From Rostrohypoxylon terebratum (taxonomy: Eukaryota; Ascomycota; Sordariomycetes; Xylariales; Hypoxylaceae), in the NCBI GenBank assembly GCA_022497145.1, contig MU385862.1:496001-560000 (forward strand): a stretch of DNA of 64,000 nt, given 5' to 3'. Below, in pieces: positions 1 to 11,677 of the stretch. The notes beneath the pieces are model-generated. The model was given only the letters and a program-made list of their open reading frames with translations, was not told the DNA's origin and ran no database searches. Made by a program: the position numbers and the translations under genes. Position 1 is the stretch's first letter. Every line of letters begins with the position of its first letter.

Positions 1-1254
1 GTCGATAGTGGTGACAAGAACCTCGAGGTTCCAGTCGCGGTCCGTCCCACATCCGAAGCCGTCATGTACCCCTACTACTCGAAATGGATTCGCAGCCACC
101 GAGACCTTCCTTTCAGACTGAACCAGTGGAACTCCGTCGTCCGATGGGAGGCGAAGCAGACTACTCCTTTCCTAAGAGCAAGAGAATTCTTGTGGCAAGA
201 AGGTCACACCGCACATTTGACTGAACAACTTGCAGGAGAGGAAGTCTTACAGATTCTCGAGCTTTATGCCGGCGTTTACGAACAACTCTTGGCGGTTCCC
301 GTCGTGCGGGGTACCAAGACCGAGAATGAGAAGTTCGCTGGTGGATATTACACCACGACAGTCGAGGGCTACATTCCTTCCAACGGACGAGGTATTCAGG
401 GTGCTACCTCGCATTGCCTTGGCCAGAACTTCAGCAAGATGTTCGATATCACAGTCGAGGACCCGAATGAGAAGGGAAAGCACATAAATGTTTGGCAAAA
501 CTCCTGGGGTCTGTCGACTCGTGTTATTGGTGTGATGGTTATGATTCATGGCGACGATAAGGGATTAGTCCTCCCCCCAAGAATTGCCAAAATCCAGACT
601 ATTTTGATCCCCGTCGGTATCACCAAGAGCACTACCCCTGAGGACAAGACAAAGCACTACGAGAAGCTAGAAGAGATCAAGCAGACCTTAAAGAAGGCAG
701 GAGTACGTGTCGAGGATGATGTAAGAGACGGATACACACCAGCTTGGAAGTTCAACGACTGGGAACTAAAGGGTGTCCCGTTGCGTCTAGAGTTTGGTCC
801 GAAGGATGCTGCCAAGGAAGTTGTCAGCTTCGCGCGCCGAGATAACGGTGAGAAGGGCACCATTCCTCTAGCAGAACTGGCCGCGAAGATCCCCGAACTC
901 CTTGAGACTATCCAGAGTGATATGTACAGCAGGGCGGAGAAGGCCTACAGAGAGCATCGCATCATCGTGAAGAAGTGGGATGACGTGATCCCTGCCTTAG
1001 ATGCCAAGAACGTGGTTATCATCCCCTTCTGTCTCGACGGCAAATGCGAGGACCAGATCAAGGAGTTAACTACGGGACGCACGGACGAAGACCCTAACAC
1101 CCCTGAGGCTCAGAAGGCCCCATCAATGGGTATGAAGAGCTTGTGCATTCCCTTCGAGCAGCCGGAGGGCTTGGTCAAGGGTGAGACCAAATGCCTAAAC
1201 CCGGAGTGCAAGCGCCTAGCCGAGAAATTCGTCATGTTCGGACGAAGCTACTAG
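1..1254 (+). CDS. Prolyl-tRNA synthetase, cytoplasmic type, 3' part
   Basis: Charges tRNA-Pro with proline in the cytosol. The frame is open from the first base of the window, so the 5' end lies outside; the first in-frame ATG at 64 is internal, because the residues before it (RPTSEAVMYP region) are part of the class II catalytic core. Motif 2 (VVRWE...LWQEGHTAH) follows, then the ATSHCLGQNFSKMF region and a motif 3-like GLSTR, then the anticodon-binding domain. The end carries the eukaryotic/archaeal-type zinc-binding C-terminal domain, with CLDGKC, SLCIPF and CLNPEC, and the typical terminal FGRSY. No intron is seen in this part. The family assignment is firm; only the N-terminus is missing. 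Confidence 0.96.
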   Translation, partial: VDSGDKNLEVPVAVRPTSEAVMYPYYSKWIRSHRDLPFRLNQWNSVVRWEAKQTTPFLRAREFLWQEGHTAHLTEQLAGEEVLQILELYAGVYEQLLAVPVVRGTKTENEKFAGGYYTTTVEGYIPSNGRGIQGATSHCLGQNFSKMFDITVEDPNEKGKHINVWQNSWGLSTRVIGVMVMIHGDDKGLVLPPRIAKIQTILIPVGITKSTTPEDKTKHYEKLEEIKQTLKKAGVRVEDDVRDGYTPAWKFNDWELKGVPLRLEFGPKDAAKEVVSFARRDNGEKGTIPLAELAAKIPELLETIQSDMYSRAEKAYREHRIIVKKWDDVIPALDAKNVVIIPFCLDGKCEDQIKELTTGRTDEDPNTPEAQKAPSMGMKSLCIPFEQPEGLVKGETKCLNPECKRLAEKFVMFGRSY

Positions 1255-2406
1255 GTCATCAGCTGCTATAGATCGCAGGGATTTCTGTTCTCGTGTGTAG
1301 CTATGAAGATCATTGTTGGAGTCGGTCGGGCGGGCGTCTAAGATATCAATCGCGAGAGCGGCGCGGCCCTCTTGAGTTGCAGATTGTAGTGGATCTGCTT
1401 TCAAAATAATGAAAAGCTATTGAAACAAACTGGCATCTTGCCGTCGTCCTTTATGTGTGAAAGAACCTTTCCTAGTAGAGAGTGTCTAATACCTTTACGG
1501 ACCACTTTAGCCGTCGAAACTCTGTAATCAGGACCTCACTCTCCCCCTTTATCATATACTACTAAGCTCTAGCTAAGTATAGTATTTCAAACCAACAAGA
1601 CATATTTCTAGAAGTCTCGTTAGGAATGATCATCTCAAGTCGTTTTGATTTGCCTTGAGATCCCTGGGTGATTTGTAAAAACAGTAATTACCTCTGTGAA
1701 GCTTCGGTACTACAGCTCACTTGATTATATCCGAGTAATCCCAAGATTACCCAGATCAAATGGGAATCAAATACGGTCTAATGAGCCGTTTCTTGTGAAT
1801 TGACTGGTCGATTGACTGACTACCTAGTCGATATCGAAAGGATAAAGCAAAACCAACATACGCGAAGACCGGCATCGGTTACGCAACTTAGTGACACGGC
1901 CGGCTACGTCGGGCTTGAGTGAAGATACAGAGGGGATTTTCTTTTTGTTACGCTGGAAATAAGCAGCCACCACCGCTAGCTCAGCGCGTATCTACCTATG
2001 TCCTTGCCTACCTAGGTATACATATCTATTTCCTCTATACTGTGAAACAACCATCGGAGCTAGGGGCGTAGGGAAAAGAAAAATGAACGCCACCGTAGAT
2101 ACCGAGGGGTAGTAGTAAGCGAATGAGGGGTAGTACGGGCAGTACGGTACATCGGATATGAAGTGGCGTTTCGGTAGACACAGGGGCTATCTTAATCGTA
2201 CCTATGGCGAAGTCTATGGCCTTTTATTTTCTTCAAGATATAAAGCGCCCGGAATCTCCAGCTCGTCTCCTAAACTACGAGGCCGGTAGCAACACGATTA
2301 GTTCCATCCTCTGCAGTTTCCTCGTAGTTTCCGATTTAAAGATATCAAATCAGCTTAATAGTGATTATCTATCCGTATATACGACCGAATCTTCAGCTTT
2401 GGTAAG
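1255..2406. other. Intergenic, 3' of ProRS and promoter of the SDR gene
   Basis: No coding signal seen on either strand. Holds a 10-bp palindrome of the TACCTAGGTA type at 2009-2018, one of many such motifs in the window's intergenic DNA. Confidence 0.6.
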
Positions 2407-3314
2407 ATGCCAGCAGACGACTTCAAAGATCTCGAAGGGAAGGTTGCTATCGTCACGGGTAGTGGGAGACATAAAGGGATCGGAGCCGCTATCGCCAGAA
2501 CGTTGGCGCGTAACGGCGTTTCCGTGACCATAAACTATCTCAGCGAAAGATCAGCCAAGTCGGCAGCGGAAATAGCCCAGTCCATTCGCGACGAGTACAA
2601 GGTCGGCGTAGCCTTAGTCCAGCAGGATGTTTCAACTCCCGAAGGGGCTAAGAGGATCATCGCCGAGACGCTGAAGCAACTGGGGGTGGACCATATCGAT
2701 ATTCTCGGTAAGTAAGAAACGTGTCCGCATTGGCTAGAACTACTTCGTTAACGTGTTCATCTGCCTAGTTAATAACGCGGGACTTACCCGGCCTGGCTCT
2801 CTTTTGGAAGCCAGCATTGAGGACATCAATCTCCAATTCTCGACTATGGTGAATGGCCCATTGTTCTTAACCCAGGCTGTTGTTGGCCTTGGAAAGATGC
2901 CGCAAGGAGGCAGGATTATCAACATTGGGAGCATAGGCTCCAAATTGCTTCTAAAAGAGATACCTATTTACTCAGCGGCCAAATCGGCTCTAGACGCCTT
3001 GACTGTGATGTGGGCTGAAGAGGCAAGGAGACACCAAGCCATATAAGTTTCTCGGAAATGTGCTGACGATGCGTTGACAGCTGGGCCGTAGCCGTGGGAT
3101 CACAGTGAACACGTTAGCACCTGGTCCTATCCGAACCGATATAATCGATAATACGCCGGGCACGGCTGCGGATCTAGTCGCCCGGCAGCGAGGGTCTGAT
3201 CACATCGGGACACCGCAGGATATGGCCGATATAGTGCTATTTGTCGCATCCGAAAAGAGCCGTTGGTTAACTGCTAGATATATCGCTGTGGATGCCGGTA
3301 TTCTTGGGCTTTGA
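2407..3314 (+). CDS. Short-chain dehydrogenase/reductase (SDR), 3 exons
   Basis: NAD(P)H-dependent oxidoreductase of the classical SDR fold, closest in pattern to 3-oxoacyl-ACP reductase-like proteins; substrate unknown. Exons 2407-2707, 2769-3022 and 3081-3314 give 262 residues. The N-terminal cofactor motif TGSGRHKGIG has one extra residue compared with the common TGxxxGxG. NNAG follows the first junction, then the catalytic serine region (NIGSIGS), YSAAK and, after intron 2, the LAPGPIRTD loop. Intron 1 is GT-AG (2708-2768). Intron 2 (3023-3080, 58 nt) starts with GC (AG|GCAAGG) and ends CAG; reading through it hits a stop, while splicing gives WAEE-LGRSRGITVNT, as expected for SDRs. The start ATG at 2407 is the first in frame before the Rossmann motif. 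Confidence 0.9.
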
Positions 3315-3506
3315 GCTTCGACTAACTAGAGGTAAGGGTGTGAAATGGATTGTTAGATTATTATACCTCCACTCTCTGTTGGGGTATGCCATGAGACTTG
3401 CTATAGATACCTGCAATGTACATAGGTCTCCAAAACTAACCTTCATTTAGCTATGTACAATTTGGTGTTCAATTGGATAGTTTGTAGTAGCCATGTCCTG
3501 TTTGCA

Positions 3507-5187
3507 TCAGCTCTCTATATCTCTGGACGATGTGTCAATGTTGGCATCTTGAGGGATATTCTCTAGTCGTTGAGATACTGTCGCCTCTAAGTAGCTATCA
3601 ATTTCCCGACAGAGCGAATCAGACTTTCCCTCATCTATAGAATCTGTCCATATAACACCACGTGCAATATCTATGGCTTGATTGCCAGTCTGTAGGTTGA
3701 GGCTCTCCATAATTCCAACGATTGTTAGTACATGCCAAGCCCGGTTTGGACTTTCTTCCTGCATAGCACTTATTATGTGAGCCCAAAGATTCAGTTCAGC
3801 CACTATACCCCAGTTTACTAAGGGTAATTGTGAAATTTGAAGAAAGGCCTCCAGATGGTTCTTCATTTCGTATGCGGCACCGCCCATTCTGAGCTTTATG
3901 GCAGCCAAGAATATGAGTGCAACTCGCCGAAAAGCTTCTCTGGCCGCAATGCCGGAATACTCAGGGTTTGAAGGGTCATCGGGTAGAGGTATCCCCTCAA
4001 GGGTCAGAATTTGATGATAAGCTGGGCTAAGAACCCGGGCTATTCTCACGTCGTCGACCCAGAAGCCGTCGATGTCATGATGCTGATTGATATAACTAGC
4101 AACTGCGGCAGTCGCTTTCATGGCGCTTATTATATCACCCAATGTTGGGCAATCCGCATCCCAGGTTTCTAGTAACTGCTGCAGATACTGGGAATCGTTA
4201 CCGGTGTCAATCTGCGTGATGGAGTCCTTGGGTATGTGGAATCGTGGCTTAGAATTGAAGTACGTTGCTCCAGCTAGATCAAGCCTATGGTACTGAGGTT
4301 TAGGTCGATATCCTTGATCGTTTTCTGTGAATTGGGTGGGGAACCTACCAAGATATCATCAATCTTAGGAACGGACTACTTAAGGCTTGCAAGCCCCCCC
4401 TTTTACTAATTAATCGTTCGAGTCCTCCCATATGGATAGCGAAGCGATCAAAATTGCCTATTGAAGCCTTGATGGATTGTTAGTATCAGTAACGGTAACA
4501 CCACCTACATATGTGGGATATCTGGGCCAGAGGAAATGCAGCGTACGTCATGACAAACGAAACCAGTAACAGCAATGATGAGTCCCTCACTATTGCTCTC
4601 GGCGGGGTCTGCAAGTCTCTTGGTAATCGAGGCTAGGGATAATGTATACCACTTGATAGCTTCAACGTCGGTGAACTCGGACTTCTTTTCCCCTGGCCTG
4701 AGGCCACGGTAGATGATGGCATTTGCAAGGGTGATATACCAAGCAGCTATATCCGATAACCCCATTGTTAGCCAGGGGAACCGAAACGGTCTATGCGTAG
4801 TACGGGCTTCATCAACAACTATAATCGCCATTAGATATTGAAATACTCGTGGCGATGTGATGGTGTTGTGGATATTTAATCACTGTATTGAATTAAGCTC
4901 ATTCGTCCTTCGTCCATATCTATCGGGAATTCTATGGTTTGCAAACTGCCATCCATTTGGGGGCTCGGAAGCTTGAGGAATCGTGGCGGACTACTTGTTG
5001 ACGTTTCCGCTTCATCTTTGTCTCTGGTGGCAGATGAGCTCGTCTCTCCAAGGATGACTTTGCCCCGCTTCTTCTGAGGTTTTCTGCGCGCCTTGCCGAT
5101 ATCCTTCATAACATGGCGGCGGATCTTGGTAGAGTGCTGTTTCAAATCGCCGGGACATGTTACATTTACGAATTCGAACCCCGCCAT
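3507..5187 (-). CDS. Fungal_trans_2 (DUF3468)-like protein without zinc cluster; reading frame needs a 38-nt intron or is shifted
   Basis: Member of the fungal proteins that carry the regulatory (middle homology) domain of zinc-cluster factors but begin with FEFVNVT...IRRHVMKDIG instead of a Zn2Cys6 motif. Proposed exons on the minus strand: 5187-4884, 4845-4547, 4467-4349 and 4284-3507 (499 residues). Introns 4546-4468 (GTACGC...AAG) and 4348-4285 (GTAGGT...TAG) restore the conserved GNFDRFAIHMGGL and SWLDLAGATYF stretches. Between the first two exons the frame changes. A 38-nt GT-AG segment (4883-4846) would repair it exactly, but this is very short for an intron, and part of it (ITSPRVFQYL in the following frame) looks coding, so a one-base frameshift is the rival reading. 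Role presumably regulatory or unknown. Confidence 0.72.
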
Positions 5188-6009
5188 CGCTTTCTTGACG
5201 GCATATGGTCATGGGTGATTGCGAGTTCACTATACTGGGTCGGTATTGAAGACTGAAGTATGGGATGGACGAAACTTGGAAACGATATTCACTCAATTAA
5301 TCAATGTTTAAGGTGAAATTTCATCAATCGAGATGTTAACAGATAAGATGTTACTTTGATACTTAATAGATCTGATCCATGGATTACTAGGTAGGTAGGA
5401 CCTAGGTTTTCTCTGCGGCGTGGTAATGGCAATGGCAATGGAATGTCCGGATGACTAATGCAATAGAGTTCGGCTCCGAGGTCAATTTTACGTCATCCTG
5501 GCGACACAAAGCTAATGACAAAGCTAATGACTAATCTCACTAATCAGTTTCTAATTGGTGTGCGAGTGGCTGAACTTCCGCAAACTCAACATCAATTCAT
5601 ACACGAACATAACTACCTAGTAGAACGAATCGTCGTGTGGATGCGTATTTATATTACTCTTGGCAGCTACAGCATAGATACATGATAGGTACGTGTTATA
5701 CTCACTAGGTATGACTCTTATTCATCGGCAATAACATGATCTCACATATTTCACAATCACTAAGTCCAGAGACGGTAGACGTTTCGTAAATTCATTTATT
5801 CATTCCTCACTTGCTTACGCCGTAAGAGAACGTTCATCACCAAGCAGCCGTTATCTGAACTAATAAACCCCTTAAACTCTTAAATCGTACAAGAAACCGG
5901 TTACTGTCTTTCGTTCATCATAACTCTCCGCCCGACCCTCATCACCAACTCTCTAACAATGACGAGTTGAGTAAGATAGGTAGGGCAGACAGACCTTGCA
6001 TCCTCCACT
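5188..6009. other. Intergenic
   Basis: No gene recognised. Contains CTAGGTAGGTAGGACCTAGG-type repeats at about 5388-5407. The two flanking minus-strand genes are tandem, so this is the promoter of the upstream-lying regulator gene plus the 3' region of the cell-surface protein gene. Confidence 0.5.
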
Positions 6010-7577
6010 CTAAACACCGAGAGCGGCGTTGAAAGCGTCAGCAGCAGCCTGGCCGGATAGCGAGTTGGCCGCATCGGCACCCTCGTTGCAAGCTTGCACG
6101 GTGGCGTCGCTGGCTCCGCACTTGGAACCGAGTTGCTGGCAGATGAAATCAGTAATAACGGCGGGCTTAAGAGCAGATCCGTGGTTAAAGTCTGTGGTAT
6201 CAACGGGAGCGAAGGCGTTCTCGTTAGGGCGGTCGGATTGCTTGCCGAAGGAAATGGCGGGGGATCCGCAGTCACCAGTGTCGGCGGCGGCCTGGCGACG
6301 CTTGGCTCCGTTCTGTTGAGCAACACATTGTTGTTGCTGAGCGTCGCAGTCAGAGACGGAGATGGAAGCATCGGCACCGCTGTTAGCAGCGTTCGCGCAT
6401 GCGTTCTTCTGGACATCGCAAGCGCGTTGGATGGCGGCACCTTGGTTTAAGAAGGTCGCGCCATTGACAGAGAAGGGCCTTGCAGCGTTGGAGCTGATCA
6501 CAGGAACAGGAGCAGATCCAACGCTGCCAGTGAAGGTGTTTACGTTGTTGCCAGACGTGGCGGTGGCTCCGCTAGCGGCTCCCGAGGTGTTGCTGGCAGA
6601 AGCACTGTCGGCAGCGTTGTCATCCTCGCAGGAATCATCATCAGCAGCATTACCAGCAGTAGAGTTTCCGACGTTGGAGTTAGCGTTGCCGGCGTTGGCC
6701 TTGCCACCCGCGGCAGCGACAGCGGCGTCGATCTCGTTGGCGGTGGCATCTTCGACAAGGAGGTTTTGGGTGAAGATGCAGCCTTCAGCGTCATCCGCGG
6801 TGTCGCAAGTGTTACCAGCGCCGGTAGTGTCACCGATCTAATATTCATTAGTCATCAGTCAATTAAACGAGGTCGATAATCGTACCTTGCCGGGCGCGAA
6901 GGTTCCGGATTGTAAGGCGAGTTGAGGATCGGCGCCAATCGATGCGAGCTGAACAGCTAGATCGAGGGTAATCTGCTTGTTAAGAGCAGCGGCACCACTA
7001 GAGGCGGGATCCTGATGTTGCTGAATCGCAGCGATCTCAGCGTTCTTAGCAGTCTCGCTGCAGAGAACCGAAGCTAGACCGACGGAACCAGTGTTCCTTT
7101 CCTAATTGTCGTGTTAGATATTAACATGAGATCGCTTTCGAAGTGATACGTACAAGTGCACGGAAGATCAGCGCATTGGTCATGCCTTCGACATCGTTAG
7201 CTGCCTTGGCGTTGGTGAAAGCTTGGTCGGCTACGCGTTGTTGCAAGCAGTCCAAGTTGGTAACTTTACCGGCGCCCTGAGCGGCGGCGGCGTTTCCTAG
7301 AAGGGCGAAGACGGGGTCTTGCACCTGGTCAACGTTGTTCAGGTTCAAGGCGGCACCAACACCAGTCAAGAATTTGTTGTGGGAGTGTTCCTCTGTCACT
7401 TAATTAGCAACCTCGACTTCTTCGTCAAATCCATTGAAAGTGCGACATACGAGGAACCTCACGCCTGAACTTGGCGGAGTCAACATGTCGGTTCTTCCTG
7501 AACAACTTCACGGCATCGGGGCGGGCGGAAGCCACACCCAACATAGCCAACAAAACAGCACTCGATTCAACCTTCAT
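6010..7577 (-). CDS. Secreted cysteine-containing cell-wall/surface protein, 4 exons
   Basis: Exons 7577-7451, 7392-7154, 7101-6886 and 6837-6010 give 469 residues; introns are 58, 52 and 48 nt, all GT-AG. The protein begins with a hydrophobic signal peptide (MKVESSAVLLAMLGVASA), then a moderately conserved region with Cys pairs, a low-complexity Asn/Ala/Gly/Ser linker (around residues 230-310) and a conserved block NGATFLNQGAAIQRACDVQ. A Cys-rich tail follows (CDAQQQQC, CGSPAISFG, ICQQLGSKC). The NGxTFxNxxAAxQRxCDxQ block is found in fungal surface proteins often misnamed 'ribosomal protein S17' in databases. No GPI-attachment tail is evident: it ends in ...FNAALGV. Extracellular or wall-associated role is inferred. 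Confidence 0.85.
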
Positions 7578-10087
7578 ATTGTTGGATTTTCGAAGTTAAC
7601 GATCGTTCGTAAAGTAGAGATCGTGAATTATAAGAGGCCCTGCCCAAATATAGAAATGCCGAAGCGCAAAAGAATGTAAAGAGAAAAAGGTAGTTCCCAG
7701 AACTAGAAAGAAAGAACGTAACAGGGTGAGAAAGATGTGCTGCCGTCGGATAAGGAAGAATAGAATGATAGTAACGGCGTCGTCTGGGGGCAGCCATCTC
7801 TTTATATACAGCATTGAAACCTTGAGGATCGAACGAGCGCCAAGCGGAGGGTCCATGCCATAGCGTACGCGTTGGCGAGACTTCAGAGTAGTATGAGCCC
7901 GGCATACTATCCCGGGGGCGATAGGCTCCTACCGCCAAGAACCATCTAAACTAACTGTCTCACCAGAAGAGGTTATATCGGGGCCCGTTTTTTTCTACAT
8001 TGGACCCTGGCCTCGTAGATCTAATCGTCCCAACATCTCATCTCAAGCTGGAGAAGAAACATCACCGTGCCAATCTGGAATGGACAGCTAGCATGGTCAA
8101 CATCGGCTCGAGTAGAAGCCGGAGGAGGAATAGAAGCCAAGGATTGCGATAAATTGCAATCCGAGCGGCTTTGGACGAGAGATCTGACCTAGGATATCAT
8201 TCTCACTACTCGGTGCGAGGACCGATGAACCGCGCATGGGTTTTAGGGCGGCTGTTGATGAAAGCAGATCAAATGGCCTTGTCATCAGCTCATCAATTCT
8301 GGCTGAGAATGGTAAGGGAATTCACCATTTTGGGCAGTCAATCGACGGTGTCTGTGTCAAGCTGCCGTATTGTTTGGTTACGAAGTGGGCTTCGGCCCCT
8401 TGACAGCCTGTAATGGCGCTCAATTTCAGTTTTGAGACCGACCAAGTTGGGATGAGACTGACTATCCTACCCGAAGTGTCTCATCGTGGTCGAGCCGCGT
8501 CTGGGGGACGACAGGGGTCGTGATAGGTTGATCTAACACGCGAGACACCTCTAGCGCCAACTTGGATCACTTCAAGGCTTAACTGCACCTTTGGAAATGC
8601 GAGTAATTCAGCTGTTCTGTCTTAATAATCATCCGAGTGCCGACTACAACCCTCGGTCAACAAGTACAATATTTCCAATGCTGGTTTTTTTCATATTGGT
8701 AAATGTCACCTACCACAACCCAGAAATCTCGTAGCCCCCAGGGACTTCAAACAGGGTTCGCCCGTACACGTTAGTCGTTGCAGAATGCAGAGCACTTCCA
8801 TATTCATCACCATGATGATGGGAGGTGGTCTTGCTTCAAATGGTGGGTTGAATATCGGATGAAGATTTCCTCTTTTCACATCTGCGTAAATTACTCTGAA
8901 TTCTTTCCTACGGACTATATCAATCGGCGATATTCTCGGCGCTTCTACATTACTTAGAATTAGTTTTGTTAGCATTTATTACATAGTACAGCAACATTAT
9001 AGGTAGCTATCTGATAATAAGATCTGTGACGGCGCCAAGTCCAAGACTACCGGTAGACGATGTTTTCCCGTGCCTAGGAAATCTTATGATGTTGGATATG
9101 GTTCCATCCGTAGAACGATAGACTTGGCTCCGACAGCTACAAGAAATCCTGCCCACCCCGACCATTTTTTGGGCGTGCCACATAATGAGACTCTGTCATG
9201 TTTTGACGTGTAGCATGTAGACGGCAGGCCGACTTCGTCCGACCATCCGTCAAGAGTGGTTGATCGTCTCTTGGGAGTCTCTCATCCGAACTCTAGCTCT
9301 TACATAATACAAGTTTATGCCTTATATGCGTATCAAACGAGGCTATTCCTGTCGAAGATCTTCGTCAAATATTACCCAAGTAATCCGCCTAATTATATGC
9401 TGTATATTGTACCTAATATGATAGTGAGTAAAACGGGCAAACTTGACAGCCCCTTCTTTAGCTAAAATGCAATTTGATCTTATCAATCTCGCTGATACAT
9501 AGATGAACATGGTCCGTGGTCCGTCGAGATCTCCGTAGATGCATGCCTACAAATTGTACTTGGAACATCACTACAAATAGACAATAAGTGGCTCCTTTCT
9601 CCCGTTGCTCGTTTTCATACCAGTTACCGTCCTCGACCCGAACTTATCATGTGGCTTCCCTACCTTGAAATCTACACCGAAACACCAGGGATAAAAAGGG
9701 TTGGCCGATCTAACCGCCCGCTCGGATATCCGACACCGTCAGCTCAACGTGAATAAACAAACCTACGTAGCAAGCACGTCATAGGAAACCAGAGAGATCT
9801 TAAAAGCTTAACAAGTTTTGATTTGTTTTTTTGTACAGTATGGCAGCGCCAAGGTGGGGGGGAAGGTCTAAAGAATGCCATGCAACCTCACGATTCTTTT
9901 TTCCCGCCATTACGTCTATATCCTGCCCTCCCAGCTTCGACGGTGAAAAAGATAGGTTCGGTAGGTAACCTAGGGTTAGGTGGTTGAAGCACGAGGGGAC
10001 CCGCTAGTTTAGTTAATGAGTAGTTGTGGTGGTGGTAGTGGTGTATGTTGAGATAATTGTACACGCAACAACGTTTCCATATCTCGC
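7578..10087. other. 2.5 kb intergenic region
   Basis: Promoter of the cell-surface gene (about 7578-8000) and a gene-poor stretch. Only short open frames without recognisable motifs were seen on either strand, for example around 8706-8975 minus and 9256-9465 plus. I regard them as chance. Confidence 0.5.
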
Positions 10088-11037
10088 TTAACCGATGACA
10101 AGCTTGTCTTCCTCGGGGAACTCGTACGTGGGGATCTCGAGGTTGAGGGGGGCGGGCCCTTTCCTTATACGTCCGGAGATGTCGTAGTGAGAACCGTGGC
10201 AGGGGCAGAACCATCCGCCGTAATCTCCGGCCTCGCCGATGGGGACACAACCTAGATGTGTGCAGACGCCTGTGATATCGCATATTAGCATTATTCCATC
10301 CATAGCAACCGTAAGGCATTCGTAGACTAGGTATGGGTGTTGTCGAGAAACAATTCGGGCAAAAGGAAGGTATCCGTACCCAACATGACCAGCCACTCGG
10401 GCTTCTGAACACGGTCCTCGTCGGACTGGGGATCTCGTAAGGAGGAGACCTCGACGGAGTTCGCCTCGCTGATCTCTTTCTCGGTGCGGTGTCGGATGAA
10501 CACGGGCTTTCCTCTCCATTTGATGATGACATTCTTTCCCTCGGGGATCGCGTTGAGGTCGACCTCGACCTTGGCCATGGCCAAAACGTCGGCGGACGCT
10601 GACATGTTCTTTAGGAATTCTGTATCCGGGCGATAGAGTTAGCAGACATAACCAACTCCCTCTCCTCCTCCGACTGGATTAGTGCCGAAGTAATCGTATA
10701 ATATACATATATATGTATATGTATATATATAAATATCCAAGCGCAACGTACCTTGCACCGTCGACTTAGCGCCGGCAGCCGTGATGGCGCCCATAGTACC
10801 GACCATGAAGTACTGGAAGAGCAGATTCGTGTTGGAGCTGCCCTTATTGAAGTAGGCCCCGAAGTCCGGGATCTTGGTCGAGCTGGACTCGCCCTTGAAC
10901 GGACTGGAGTACGATCCACCGTGCGCGGCATCGTTTCGCTGCGCCGTCGAGCTGAGGGCCCGGGTTGCGGCCACACGGGTGCATGATTTCGACACTCCTC
11001 GTGCCAGGGCGCGCGATGCGATCGTGAGGGGCGCCAT
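10088..11037 (-). CDS. RIP1: Rieske iron-sulfur subunit of cytochrome bc1 complex
   Basis: Nuclear-encoded subunit of mitochondrial complex III that passes electrons from ubiquinol to cytochrome c1. Exons 11037-10752, 10619-10380 and 10269-10088 give 235 residues, the usual fungal length. Order: Arg-rich mitochondrial presequence (about 1-40), transmembrane anchor (FQYFMVGTMGAIT), hinge with ADVLAMAKVEVDL, then the 2Fe-2S domain with box 1 CTHLGC and box 2 CPCHGS; both sets of Cys/His ligands are present. The start is the ATG at 11037; a longer frame upstream has only a TTG. Intron 1 is 132 nt with a TA-rich microsatellite, intron 2 is 110 nt and falls just before box 1. Confidence 0.96.
10702..10731. 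repeat. TA/TG-rich microsatellite in Rieske intron 1
   Basis: Alternating TA with interspersed CA/TG steps inside the first intron; positions 10703-10718 form a perfect palindrome (ATACATATATATGTAT) that could fold as a hairpin. Confidence 0.8.
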
Positions 11038-11677
11038 CGGGTTGTGCGAGTTCAATTGGGTCTCGTCGTGGGGTTGAGAGGAGAGGAGAGGAGGGTAAGG
11101 TAAGGTAAGGCGTTACGTTTTCGATGGGTTCAATGTGTGAGGTACTTTTTTTCGGGATCGAATATCGAAAGACTTTCGGGTAACCGTTCAATGCTTTCTG
11201 AGCTAACCCGATATGGTTCTTGCTAATTGCCAATGAGACGATAGTTAATTGGTCAAACCCACCTGCCCACGAAAAATAACAAGAGTTATGAAATTGAAGT
11301 CTGTTGATTGGTCAAAAGAGCTCGGGTTAGCCCCGATCTTGATCAGTCAGCTAGAGCCTACTAGGTACCTAATAGCTGCTATGTACTTAAGCTTTGGCGT
11401 CATGTGATCAACGTCTCTTGGTGACGTATAAGTCGCATATAATTATGCAAAACATATGCATAAATAGTGCAAAGATTATACTACTACGCTCACTTTGACA
11501 TTGACTGGCCTGGACAGCATCAATACTATCAATATCTTCGAAATCTTCTTGATTCATTCCGACCCTTGTATCATGCCGCGGATGCTAGCCTAACGCCTAA
11601 TTCCTAGTCACACAGGTCCCCAAAACGTAATCTCATGACGTGATCCCAAATGATCCGAGGACTACCTACAAGCTCAC
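11038..11677. promoter_or_regulatory. Rieske promoter with CT-rich tract
   Basis: 640 bp between the DDB1 stop and the Rieske start. Just upstream of the Rieske ATG, on the coding strand, is a pyrimidine tract built of CTTAC and CTCTC pentamers (11076-11112), a common core-promoter feature in filamentous fungi. An ACTAGGTACCT-type motif sits at about 11358-11372. Confidence 0.5.

Noticed and set aside
4405..4425. GTTCGAGTCC, like a tRNA T-loop
   Set aside because: Lies inside an exon of the Fungal_trans_2-like gene and no acceptor or anticodon stem can be formed around it.
5901..6440. 179-codon minus-strand frame rich in Pro/Leu/Thr
   Set aside because: Overlaps the last exon of the secreted protein, whose frame carries the conserved Cys pattern.
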